Below, piece by piece: positions 1 to 8,210 of a stretch of 8,210 nt of DNA. The position numbers and the translations under genes were made by a program. The notes under the pieces were generated by a model. It was given only the letters and a program-made list of their open reading frames with translations, did not search any database and had not been told where the DNA came from. Numbering within the stretch: position 1 is the stretch's first letter; every line of letters begins with the position of its first letter. Source of the DNA: Frondihabitans sp. (lineage in GTDB: Bacteria; Actinomycetota; Actinomycetes; Actinomycetales; Microbacteriaceae); NCBI GenBank assembly GCA_025464735.1, contig JAODMX010000432.1, positions 1-8,210 on the forward strand. The letters run 5' to 3'.

Positions 1-268
1 GATCGGCGAGACCGCGGTGATCGGCGACGACGTGCTCCTGTATCACGGCGTGACGCTAGGCGGTCGGGGCACAGGCGAGGCCGGACGGCGGCATCCTCGG
101 CTCGGCAACGGCGTTCTCGTTGGCGCGGGAGCCAAGATCCTCGGCCCCGTCGTCATCGGTGACGACGCCCAGGTCGGCGCCAATGCTGTGGTGACGCGAG
201 ACATCGAGCCGGGGGCCACCGTCGTCGGCATTCCCGCGCACCCTCTTGGCAGGCGCTCCGAAACGTAA
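1..268 (+). CDS. cysE: Serine O-acetyltransferase, C-terminal part (5' end outside window)
   Basis: This is the C-terminal part of a serine acetyltransferase, which moves acetyl from acetyl-CoA to L-serine to make O-acetylserine, the sulfide acceptor for cysteine synthesis in the cytoplasm. The frame is open from base 2, begins [20 protein letters not shown], and ends at TAA 266-268 after 88 visible codons. The left-handed beta-helix shows as hexapeptide-type repeats ([32 protein letters not shown]). The [14 protein letters not shown] and RHP segments and the GIPA motif near the end are typical of CysE. The tail after GIPA is short, as in actinobacterial and firmicute forms of roughly 190-230 residues, so perhaps half of the protein is missing to the left. 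The GTG at 17 is internal and is not the real start. A cysteine synthase (cysK) commonly sits next to this gene and may lie outside the window. The family call is firm; a hexapeptide acetyltransferase with another acceptor is a remote alternative. Confidence 0.93.
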   Translation, partial: IGETAVIGDDVLLYHGVTLGGRGTGEAGRRHPRLGNGVLVGAGAKILGPVVIGDDAQVGANAVVTRDIEPGATVVGIPAHPLGRRSET

Positions 269-272
269 CCGC

Positions 273-294
273 GGCGCAAAGGGGGCGCAAAGGG
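273..294. repeat. 11-base tandem direct repeat upstream of the first LLM gene
   Basis: GGCGCAAAGGG occurs twice head to tail, at 273-283 and 284-294, with a further matching G at 295. The period of 11 bases is about one helical turn, so both copies face the same side of the DNA. The repeat lies in the 45-base gap between the cysE stop and the LLM start at 314, just upstream of a TAnnnT element at 302-307. It could be a regulator site, but it could also be a chance slippage product. The repeat itself is directly visible; its function is inference. Confidence 0.7.
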
Positions 295-301
295 GTGTCG
301 T

Positions 302-307
302 TAGCGT
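302..307 (+). promoter_or_regulatory. Candidate -10 element for a leaderless LLM transcript
   Basis: TAGCGT at 302-307 fits the TAnnnT pattern of actinobacterial -10 elements. Its end is 7 bases before the ATG at 314, which is where transcription would start. The LLM gene has no purine-rich ribosome site at normal distance: the nearest, AAGGGG at 290-295, is 18 bases away. A leaderless mRNA would explain both facts. No convincing -35 box is visible; its expected place falls in the 11-base repeat. This is a weak pattern match. Confidence 0.3.
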
Positions 308-313
308 GGCCGC

Positions 314-1636
314 ATGTTCAAACTCGGCTGGTTCGTCAACGGATTCGCACCCAAAACCTGGCACGGCCCGTGGGCCGGGGAGAACCGCACGGAGTGGATG
401 GGTGCCAGCTTCTGGCAGGACGTCGCGCGGGGCCTCGAGCGAGGAGGCTTCGATCTCTTCTTCATGGAGGACACGGCGATGGTCGAGGACACCTTCGGTG
501 GCTCAGCCGCGCACACGCTGCAGCACGCCGCCATGGCTCCGAAGAACGACCCGATGCCTCTGATGCCGCTCCTCTCCGCAGCAACACGCCACCTGGGGCT
601 GGTCAGCACGATTTCGACCATTCAGTACCCGCCGTACCTCGCCGCGCGTCTCGGCACGACACTCGACCACCTCACGGAGGGCAGGATCGGCTTCAATGTC
701 GTCACCAGCGTCAGTCACCGCGTCGCGCAGAACTTCGGCTACGAGCGCCATTTCGAGCACGACGAGCGCTACGTCATGGCGGAGGAGTGGATGGATGCCG
801 TCTCGCAGCTCTGGGAGTCGTGGGACGACGATGCGCTGGTCCTCGACACGGAGAGGCCGATGTTCGCCGACCACACGAAGGTGCGCACTGTCGACTTCGA
901 GGGCAAGTACTTCCGCACCCGGGGTCCGCTCAACACGGTGCCCGGTCCGCAGCGTCGCCCCGTGATCGCCCAGGCGGGCGCTTCGCCGATGGGTCGTGCC
1001 CTCGCCGCACGCAACGCCGATGTGATGCTCGGGCTCGTTCAGAGTCCCGAGGAGATGGTCGCGTTCCGCGCAGACATGGATCGGCGCCTCGAGTCCTTCG
1101 GTCGTCACCCGGACGACCTGCACATCTTCTTCATGGCCCACGCCTACATCGGCGAGAGCGATCGCGACGGTCAGGAGCGTTTCGACGGTGTGGCACGGGC
1201 TCGCCACAGCCCGGAGGCCATCGCGGCGAAGCTCTGGGCGATGTCGTACACCTCGGGCGGAGAGGTCGACTTCGCGAAATTCGACCTCGACGGACCCGTG
1301 CCGACCCAGAAGGGGAACGGGGAGACGACGACGCACAAGGCGTGGACGGAGTCTGCCGGCGGCACGAAGACGCTTCGCGACGTTGTCACCGGGCCTGCCA
1401 GATACGGCTTCGACTTCGTCGGTTCTGCCGCGACGATCGCGAGCCAGATGGACGACGTGATGCGAGCCACCGACCGGCCCGACGGCTTCCTGATCCAGGG
1501 GATCGAGGACGAGCTGACGAGACGGAGTCTGGCGGAGGTCACGGACGGCCTGAGTTCCGAACTCCGCCGCCGGAAACTCATCCGGGGTTCCTACTCCCAC
1601 GCCACTTTCCGGGAGAACCTGAACGACTGGGGATAG
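314..1636 (+). CDS. LLM-class flavin-dependent monooxygenase, NtaA/SnaA/DszA family
   Basis: This is a 440-residue, luciferase-like TIM-barrel monooxygenase. The family uses FMNH2 from a separate reductase and O2, in the cytoplasm, to attack C-S, C-N or sulfone bonds; members include DszA, SnaA and nitrilotriacetate monooxygenase NtaA. The length matches this long branch (about 430-460) rather than SsuD-type enzymes (about 340-380). Visible landmarks are the N-terminal strand KLGWFVNGF (residues 3-11), GGFDLFFMED (44-53), LGLVSTIST (94-102), the segment from TLDHLTEGR into GFNVVTS (116-132), and HDERY (149-153). A long insertion follows and the C-terminus ends in an FRENL segment. ATG 314 is the first possible start, because an in-frame TAG lies at 302-304. 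No flavin reductase is in the window. The sulfur neighbours suggest an organosulfur substrate, but none can be named; an aminocarboxylate-type substrate is the alternative. The family call is secure, the substrate unknown. Confidence 0.92.
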   Translation: MFKLGWFVNGFAPKTWHGPWAGENRTEWMGASFWQDVARGLERGGFDLFFMEDTAMVEDTFGGSAAHTLQHAAMAPKNDPMPLMPLLSAATRHLGLVSTISTIQYPPYLAARLGTTLDHLTEGRIGFNVVTSVSHRVAQNFGYERHFEHDERYVMAEEWMDAVSQLWESWDDDALVLDTERPMFADHTKVRTVDFEGKYFRTRGPLNTVPGPQRRPVIAQAGASPMGRALAARNADVMLGLVQSPEEMVAFRADMDRRLESFGRHPDDLHIFFMAHAYIGESDRDGQERFDGVARARHSPEAIAAKLWAMSYTSGGEVDFAKFDLDGPVPTQKGNGETTTHKAWTESAGGTKTLRDVVTGPARYGFDFVGSAATIASQMDDVMRATDRPDGFLIQGIEDELTRRSLAEVTDGLSSELRRRKLIRGSYSHATFRENLNDWG

Positions 1637-1658
1637 CTGGCACGGAGGTTCCGCCCAG
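1637..1658 (+). terminator. Weak imperfect hairpin directly after the LLM stop codon
   Basis: CTGG (1637-1640) pairs with CCAG (1655-1658), and CGGA (1643-1646) pairs with TCCG (1650-1653) around a GGT loop, with a small internal loop between the two stems. It begins at the base after the stop codon and is followed by GCGTTTC, which is not a real U-tract. It may slow or partly stop transcription between the LLM gene and the acyltransferase, or it may be chance pairing. I would not rely on it as a terminator. Confidence 0.2.
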
Positions 1659-1691
1659 GCGTTTCAAGAGGTCGGGGAGTTTCCTATCCCG

Positions 1692-4116
<2,425 letters not shown>

Positions 4117-4117
<1 letters not shown>

Positions 4118-4569
4118 TGGCCGATGCTCTCGCCGGTCTCTACCAGCAGGTGATCCTGGACCACGCGCGTGCCCGAACCGGCGACGGCGAGCTTCCCGGC
4201 GCCGACGCGCAGCACTACGAGCGCAACCCCACCTGCGGCGATGAGATCACGGTGCGGGTCGCTCTTGAGCCCGGCACAGACCGCATCGCGGCGCTGGCCT
4301 GGCAGGGCGATGGCTGCAGTATCTCGATGGCGTCGGCCTCGGTTCTGGCCGAGCTGGCCCCGGGGCTCACTCTCGCCGAGCTCGCCGAGCGTACCGACGC
4401 TTTCCGAGCCATGATGCGGTCGCGCGGAGCCGACGAGCCCGACGAAGACCTCCTCGGTGACGCCATCGTCTTCCAGGGTGTCTCGAAGTTCGTCATGCGT
4501 GTTAAGTGCGCCATGCTCTCCTGGGTCGCTGCCGAGGCGTGTTCTAAGCAGCTCATGGCTCGGTCATAG
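4117..4569 (+). CDS. sufU: SufU sulfur acceptor / Fe-S assembly protein
   Basis: This is a 150-residue SufU, the zinc-bound partner of SufS. In Gram-positive bacteria it accepts persulfide sulfur from the SufS cysteine and hands it on to the cluster scaffold. The expected zinc ligands are all present: Cys40 and Asp42 in NPTCGDE, Cys67 in GDGCSIS and Cys131 in RVKCAMLSW. The region around residues 100-115 carries the extra loop (RSRGADEPDEDLLGD) that separates SufU from IscU/NifU scaffolds. The length is typical for the family. ATG 4117 shares its A with the sufS TGA (TGATG), with GGAGAG at 4106-4111 as ribosome site, so the two are made together in matched amounts. Nothing is missing. Because the scaffold genes are not adjacent, this pair could serve the cell's main SUF system from a distance or supply sulfur for another purpose. 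Confidence 0.95.
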
Positions 4570-4596
4570 ACAATCCGAAGACAACGCGACTACTTT
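4567..4596 (+). promoter_or_regulatory. Candidate promoter for the FAD/NAD(P)-binding gene
   Basis: TAGACA at 4567-4572 (5 of 6 matches to TTGACA, overlapping the sufU stop) is followed after 18 bases by TACTTT at 4591-4596, which keeps the TAnnnT frame of a -10 box. Transcription would start near 4603 and give a leader of about 30 bases that holds the GAGAGAGG ribosome site at 4616-4623. The 62-base gap is the longest between plus-strand genes here, so a separate promoter is reasonable. This is consensus matching by eye only. Confidence 0.4.
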
Positions 4597-4615
4597 CCTG
4601 AGGGATTACCCGAAC

Positions 4616-4623
4616 GAGAGAGG
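4616..4623 (+). promoter_or_regulatory. Ribosome binding site of the FAD/NAD(P)-binding gene
   Basis: GAGAGAGG ends 8 bases before ATG 4632. Its spacing and purine content fix this ATG as the start, just before the FAD-binding strand. Confidence 0.65.
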
Positions 4624-4631
4624 CAGCGCCG

Positions 4632-5951
4632 ATGCAGAATTCGCAGACGTCAGTGATCGTGGTCGGGGGTGGCGCCAGCGCCGTCTTCGTGACGGCAGCC
4701 CTGCGTGAGCGTGCCGTGACGGTCGGATCCATACCGCCTCGAGTGACGGTGATCGGTCACGAGGCCGACGTGGGTCGCGGTCTCGCCTACGGTCGGGCCG
4801 ACGCGCACCACCGACTCAACAGCCCGGCGGGCAAGATGAGTCTCTCCCTGATCGACGAGAGCGATTTTCTGCGCTGGCTCGACGAGACCGGGTGGCGCGA
4901 CGTCGATGGCGCCCCGGCCGATGGGTGGACCTTCGTTCCCCGCCGGGTCTTCGGTGACTACGTTGCTGCCTTCTTCGAGGCGCTTCTGGCCGATCCCGAA
5001 TCGGGAGTGTCGTTCCGGCAGGGTGACGTCGTCGACGCCACGACCACCGCAGCCGGCGCGACCGTCGTGCTGGCGACGGGGGAGCGGTTGAGAGCAGACC
5101 AGGTCGTCCTGGCGCTGGGCAATCCGGCCCCCGGCGACGTTCCCAGCGCAGCTGCGCGCGTGGTGGCTGACCCCTGGGCTCCCGGTGCCCTCGACGCCAT
5201 CGACGCGTCCGATCGCGTCCTCCTTATCGGCACGGGCCTCACGATGGTCGACGTCGCCACGTCGCTCGCCCGAAAGAAGCCGACGATTCAACTCACCGCC
5301 ACGAGTCGGCACCTCCTCCTTCCCGAGGTCCACCTCGCCGGTCCTGTGCCCGCGGGCACGGGCATCGACGGTGACCTGACCACGCTGCGCGAGATGATCC
5401 AGGCGTTCCGCACCGCGCTCAGAACGGCCGAGACCACAGGATCCCCGTGGCAGGCCGTTCTCGACGGCGTCAGACCGCAGACCCAGGCTCTCTGGCAGAC
5501 ACTCTCCGTCGCCGATCGTCGCCGTTTCCTTTCGCACGTCGCTCGTCGCTGGGATGTGTCACGACACCGCATGGCCAGGGTGGTCGCGGCCGAGCTGACC
5601 GGGCTCCTCGACGTCCACACTCTCACTCTCGAGGTCGACGTCGATCACTCCCGGTTCGACGTGGCTGTCAACTGCACGGGTCCGCGCTCGGTCTCCCGTC
5701 GTGGGTGGAACCCGCTGGTCGACGCGCTCCTCGACGCCGGCGACGCGACGGCGGATCCAACGGGCCTCGGGTTCGACGCTGACGCCTCCGGAGCGCTTCG
5801 CGACGCGACCGGTGCGGTTTCCGACCGTCTCTTCACCATCGGCGCCTCGCTGAAGGGCGCTCTCTGGGAGATCGTGGCGATCGGGGAAATCCGTCAGTTG
5901 GCCTATCGGATGGCCGACCGGATCCTGGAGTCCGCGCCCGTCAACGCGTGA
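4632..5951 (+). CDS. FAD/NAD(P)-binding protein, YdhS-like (COG4529-type)
   Basis: This 439-residue protein is a two-dinucleotide-fold flavoprotein, resembling the poorly characterised YdhS/COG4529 group. The N-terminal FAD site is VIVVGGGASAVFVTAAL (residues 8-24; Gly12, Gly14, with Ala17 where the third Gly is usual). It is followed by VGRGLAYGRADAHHRLNSPA (47-66) and a KMSL segment, the equivalent of the group's GxAY...HxLNxPAxxM block. A second nucleotide-binding motif, VLLIGTGLTMVDVATSLA, begins near residue 196 (Gly200, Gly202) and probably binds NAD(P)H. VNCTGP lies in the last third, and the C-terminal LFTIGASLKGALWEI segment is typical of the group. No membrane segment or signal peptide is seen. 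Its reaction is unknown: the family is related to flavin monooxygenases and NAD(P)H oxidoreductases. It follows sufU by 62 bases and ends 12 bases from the opposing LLM gene. A role as redox partner or monooxygenase in sulfur metabolism is possible but unsupported by specific motifs. Confidence 0.85.
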   Translation: MQNSQTSVIVVGGGASAVFVTAALRERAVTVGSIPPRVTVIGHEADVGRGLAYGRADAHHRLNSPAGKMSLSLIDESDFLRWLDETGWRDVDGAPADGWTFVPRRVFGDYVAAFFEALLADPESGVSFRQGDVVDATTTAAGATVVLATGERLRADQVVLALGNPAPGDVPSAAARVVADPWAPGALDAIDASDRVLLIGTGLTMVDVATSLARKKPTIQLTATSRHLLLPEVHLAGPVPAGTGIDGDLTTLREMIQAFRTALRTAETTGSPWQAVLDGVRPQTQALWQTLSVADRRRFLSHVARRWDVSRHRMARVVAAELTGLLDVHTLTLEVDVDHSRFDVAVNCTGPRSVSRRGWNPLVDALLDAGDATADPTGLGFDADASGALRDATGAVSDRLFTIGASLKGALWEIVAIGEIRQLAYRMADRILESAPVNA

Positions 5952-5963
5952 GCGCCCGGCCTC

Positions 5964-7013
5964 CTAGACCGCGGGGGCGGAAGCCAGCGACGGAACGAGC
6001 GGGAACACGTCGCGGGCGATGCGCTCGAGCTCCTCGTGGAGGGGGCTCGACTGAATCAACAGAAGTGTCAGCCCGGCGTCCTGGTACTCGCGGATCCGCT
6101 CAGCCACCTGCTCTGGCGTGCCGACGAGGTTGGGTCGGAGACCGCGCGTGCCGACGGAGTACTCCCGTTTCGACACTTCGACGTTGAGATTCGAGTGCGC
6201 CAGGAACTCCTCGAACGAGGCATACCCGGGTGAGGCCGGATCGACATTCGTGATGCGGTCGAGCTCCTTCTTCGCCTCCTGCTCGGTATCGCGCACGATC
6301 ACGTAGGCGGCCATTCCGAACTCGCGGAAGCGCTCGCCGTGAAGGCGCAGGCGACGCTCGTCGAGGTCGGAGACCTTTTCCTGGACCTCCTCGACGGTGC
6401 CGCCGTGCAAGACGTAGGAGTCGGCGAAGCCGGCGATGGCCTCCCGTCCGGCCTCGCTCTCGCCACCCGCGAAGATCGGGACGCGCGAGGTCGGCTTCGG
6501 CGACAGGATCGCTCCCTCGGCCTGATAGTACTTTCCGGCGTAATCGAAGCGGTCCGCGGTCCACATCCCCTGGAGGACCTCGACGAACTCCCGCGCCTGC
6601 ACGTAGCGGTCGTCATGCGAGGCGAAGTTGCCGCCGTACTGTTTGGCCTCCTCGGCCCACCACGCCGCGACGACGTTCAGCGCGAAGCGGTCGGGCCCGG
6701 CAATGTCGGAGATCGTCGCCGACGCCTTGGCGATGACGCTCGGCAGGTGGAAGCCGGCCCGCACGGCGGTCATCACGCGAAGACGCTCGGTGACGGCAAG
6801 GATCCCTGTGGAGAGTGACCAGGCCTCGAGCGACGGCGCCTCGATGCCCTTGCGATCGTTGAGGTAGAGCTCAGGCACCAGGGTGGTGTGGTAGCCGAGC
6901 GCGTCGGCCTGCTGCGAGATGCGCTTGATGTAGCTCCAGAGGGCGGGCATGCCCTCGTCGCCCACGTTGCGGAGGAAGCCCCCGTAGACAGGTGTCCAGT
7001 AGCCGAAGTCCAT
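5964..7013 (-). CDS. LLM-class flavin-dependent monooxygenase, SfnG/SsuD-like
   Basis: This is a 349-residue luciferase-like monooxygenase of the short branch, resembling dimethylsulfone monooxygenase SfnG and alkanesulfonate monooxygenase SsuD, which use FMNH2 and O2 to cleave C-S bonds. Landmarks are the first strand MDFGYWTPVYGGFLR (residues 1-15), ADALGYHTTLVPE (36-48), LRVMTAVRAGFHLPSVIAK (78-96), DRFALNVVAAWW (108-119), HDDRY (133-137), the YAGKYY and LSPKPTSRVPIFAGG block, and VGTPEQVAERI near the C-terminus. Several other LLM types share these features, so the substrate is open. The ATG at 7013 sits 2 bases after the TGA of the metY-type gene and has GGAAAGGA as ribosome site. A longer in-frame extension upstream lies wholly inside metY in another frame and is spurious. 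It ends at TAG 5964-5966, tail to tail with the FAD gene. It shares little visible similarity with the first LLM protein beyond the general fold motifs, so the two are not recent duplicates. Confidence 0.91.
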   Translation of the reverse strand: MDFGYWTPVYGGFLRNVGDEGMPALWSYIKRISQQADALGYHTTLVPELYLNDRKGIEAPSLEAWSLSTGILAVTERLRVMTAVRAGFHLPSVIAKASATISDIAGPDRFALNVVAAWWAEEAKQYGGNFASHDDRYVQAREFVEVLQGMWTADRFDYAGKYYQAEGAILSPKPTSRVPIFAGGESEAGREAIAGFADSYVLHGGTVEEVQEKVSDLDERRLRLHGERFREFGMAAYVIVRDTEQEAKKELDRITNVDPASPGYASFEEFLAHSNLNVEVSKREYSVGTRGLRPNLVGTPEQVAERIREYQDAGLTLLLIQSSPLHEELERIARDVFPLVPSLASAPAV

Positions 7014-7015
7014 GA

Positions 7016-8210
7016 TCAGTCCTTTCCAGTGGCGGCTGCGATGCCGCCGATGAGGGAGTCGACAGGCACGACCGCGTCGAGCACCCGCCCGAGATCCGCG
7101 ATGAGGTCGTTCACGTTTTCGAGGCCGATCGAGAGTCGGATGGTCGCCCGAGAGAATCCGGCCTCGTCGAGCTGATCGGGAGTCAGGTGGCTGTGCGTCG
7201 TCCTTGCGGGCTGGATCACGAGACTCCGGACGTCGCCGATGTTGGCGACCAGCGAGAAGAGGTCCAGCGAGTCGATCACCTCGGCGACCGCGTCTTCGCC
7301 AGCGGCGAGGTCGAACGAGAAGACGGCGCCGGCGCCCTGTGGCAGGTAGCGTGCCGCCAGCTCCCGGTAGGGGCTCGAGGCCAGATCCGGGTGATTCACT
7401 TTCGACACGGCCGAATGCCCCTCGAGGAACTCGGCGATCGCCAGGGCGGAGGCCGTCTGCCTCGTCACGCGGAGATCGAGCGTCTCGATTCCCTGGAGGA
7501 TCTGGAAGCTGTTGAACGGCGACAGTGACGGTCCGAGGTCGTGGACCCACTTCGTCTTGGCATAGACGAGGAAGGCGCTGCCATCGCGGCCGAAGGCGTC
7601 CCAGAGAACGATCCCGCCGACGCGTTTGTAGGGTTCGGTGAACTGCGGCCATTTCGCCGGCTCGGCGCCGAAGTCGAACGTGCCGAGGTCGACGATCACC
7701 CCGGCGATCGATGAGCCGTGACCGCCCAAGAACTTGGTCGCCGAATGAACCACGAAGTCGGCGCCGAAGTCTTTGGGGCGCTGGAGGACGGGTGTCGCCA
7801 GCGTGCTGTCGATGACGAGAGGCACTCCGGCGTCGTGCGCGATCGCAGCGACCTCCGCCATCGGAAGGACCGTCGCCGTCGGGTTGCCGATGCCCTCGGC
7901 GAAGAAGACGCGGGTGTTCGGCCTCACGGCCGCTCGCCAGGCGTCGAGGTCGTCCTGGTCGACCAGTGTGACCTCGATGCCGAAATCGGCGAAGGAGTCG
8001 GTCAAGAGGTCGATCGTGCCGCCGTAGAGCTGGGCGGGAGCCACGACGTGCTGCCCGGTCTTGACCAGAGAGAGGAGCGTCACCGCGACTGCGGCCTGAC
8101 CCGAGCCGGTGGCGAGAGCTGCCACGCCACCCTCGAGGTCGGCCATCCGCCGCTCGAACACGCTCTGGGTGGGATTGCCGCTGCGACTGTAAAGGTTGCC
8201 CGGTCGTTCG
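7016..8210 (-). CDS. metY: O-acetylhomoserine/O-acetylserine sulfhydrylase (5' end outside window)
   Basis: This PLP enzyme of the Cys/Met metabolism family joins sulfide or methanethiol to O-acetylhomoserine, giving homocysteine or methionine; some members also accept O-acetylserine. The frame stays open to the right edge, so 397 residues are visible and about 35-45 are missing from the N-terminus of a usual 430-445-residue protein. The fragment starts ERPGNLYSRSGNPTQSVFER. GSGQAA follows, then VIDSTLATP, the PLP lysine in HSATKFLGGHG (codon 7733-7735), the LSPFNSFQILQGIETL segment and the C-terminal PARTTHSHL and IRLSIGLENVNDL blocks. The last three are characteristic of MetY rather than MetB or MetC. 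DSTLATP replaces the more common DNTFATP. GTG 8159-8161 is internal and not the start. It is the first gene of a two-gene unit with the LLM monooxygenase, which implies that the sulfur species the LLM releases may be captured here. Confidence 0.93.
   Translation of the reverse strand, partial: ERPGNLYSRSGNPTQSVFERRMADLEGGVAALATGSGQAAVAVTLLSLVKTGQHVVAPAQLYGGTIDLLTDSFADFGIEVTLVDQDDLDAWRAAVRPNTRVFFAEGIGNPTATVLPMAEVAAIAHDAGVPLVIDSTLATPVLQRPKDFGADFVVHSATKFLGGHGSSIAGVIVDLGTFDFGAEPAKWPQFTEPYKRVGGIVLWDAFGRDGSAFLVYAKTKWVHDLGPSLSPFNSFQILQGIETLDLRVTRQTASALAIAEFLEGHSAVSKVNHPDLASSPYRELAARYLPQGAGAVFSFDLAAGEDAVAEVIDSLDLFSLVANIGDVRSLVIQPARTTHSHLTPDQLDEAGFSRATIRLSIGLENVNDLIADLGRVLDAVVPVDSLIGGIAAATGKD
7020..7027 (-). 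promoter_or_regulatory. Ribosome binding site of the minus-strand LLM gene
   Basis: Read on the minus strand, GGAAAGGA (7027 to 7020) lies inside the last codons of the metY-type gene, 6 bases before ATG 7013. It decides the LLM start and shows that translation follows on from metY on the same transcript. Confidence 0.75.

Noticed and set aside
503..1600. Long antisense open frame across the first LLM gene
   Set aside because: Its composition (Arg, Val, His, Asp) is the mirror of the coding strand and no motif is present.
5953..5979. Possible two-way terminator between the converging genes
   Set aside because: The stem has only 5 base pairs with a 17-base loop and no T-tract on either strand.
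7014..7652. In-frame extension of the minus-strand LLM protein by about 210 residues
   Set aside because: It lies wholly inside the metY-type gene in another frame and is low in complexity. ATG 7013 has a good ribosome site and begins at the first LLM strand.

Overview
The window is a compact, high-GC, almost fully coding stretch. It looks like the chromosome of a high-GC Gram-positive actinobacterium. The reasons are strong G/C bias at third codon positions, frequent GTG starts and stop/start overlaps, a Zn-type SufU paired with SufS (the actinobacterial/firmicute arrangement), and the general character of the proteins. A Microbacteriaceae-like host is my guess and is not proven by the sequence. 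I see no tRNA, rRNA, CRISPR array, insertion sequence or phage gene, and no gene-free stretch longer than about 65 bases.

Layout. Six genes lie on the plus strand: the 3' end of a serine O-acetyltransferase (cysE-type; enters from the left edge); a flavin-dependent LLM monooxygenase of the NtaA/SnaA/DszA group (314-1636); an integral-membrane acyltransferase-3 protein (1692-2855); a SufS-type cysteine desulfurase (2852-4117); its partner SufU (4117-4569); and a YdhS-like FAD/NAD(P)-binding protein (4632-5951). Converging on them from the minus strand is a two-gene unit. It consists of an O-acetylhomoserine/O-acetylserine sulfhydrylase (metY-type; runs off the right edge) followed 2 bases later by a second LLM monooxygenase (7013-5964). 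The two units meet tail to tail with 12 bases between stop codons.

Theme. Most of the genes touch sulfur. CysE makes O-acetylserine, the sulfide acceptor for cysteine. MetY adds sulfide or methanethiol to O-acetylhomoserine. SufS takes sulfur out of cysteine and SufU carries it. The two LLM monooxygenases belong to a superfamily many of whose members release sulfur from organosulfur compounds (SsuD, SfnG, DszA, SnaA). The working reading is a sulfur scavenging and distribution locus: the LLM enzymes would free sulfur from an unknown organic source, CysE and MetY would supply or use acceptors, and SufS/SufU would distribute persulfide sulfur. This is inference; neither LLM substrate can be read from the sequence. 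The membrane acyltransferase does not fit obviously, yet its stop codon overlaps the sufS start. The FAD/NAD(P)-binding protein also has no known role in this pathway.

Regulation visible in the sequence is modest: an 11-base tandem repeat just before the first LLM gene, a possible leaderless start for that gene, and a candidate promoter between sufU and the FAD gene.
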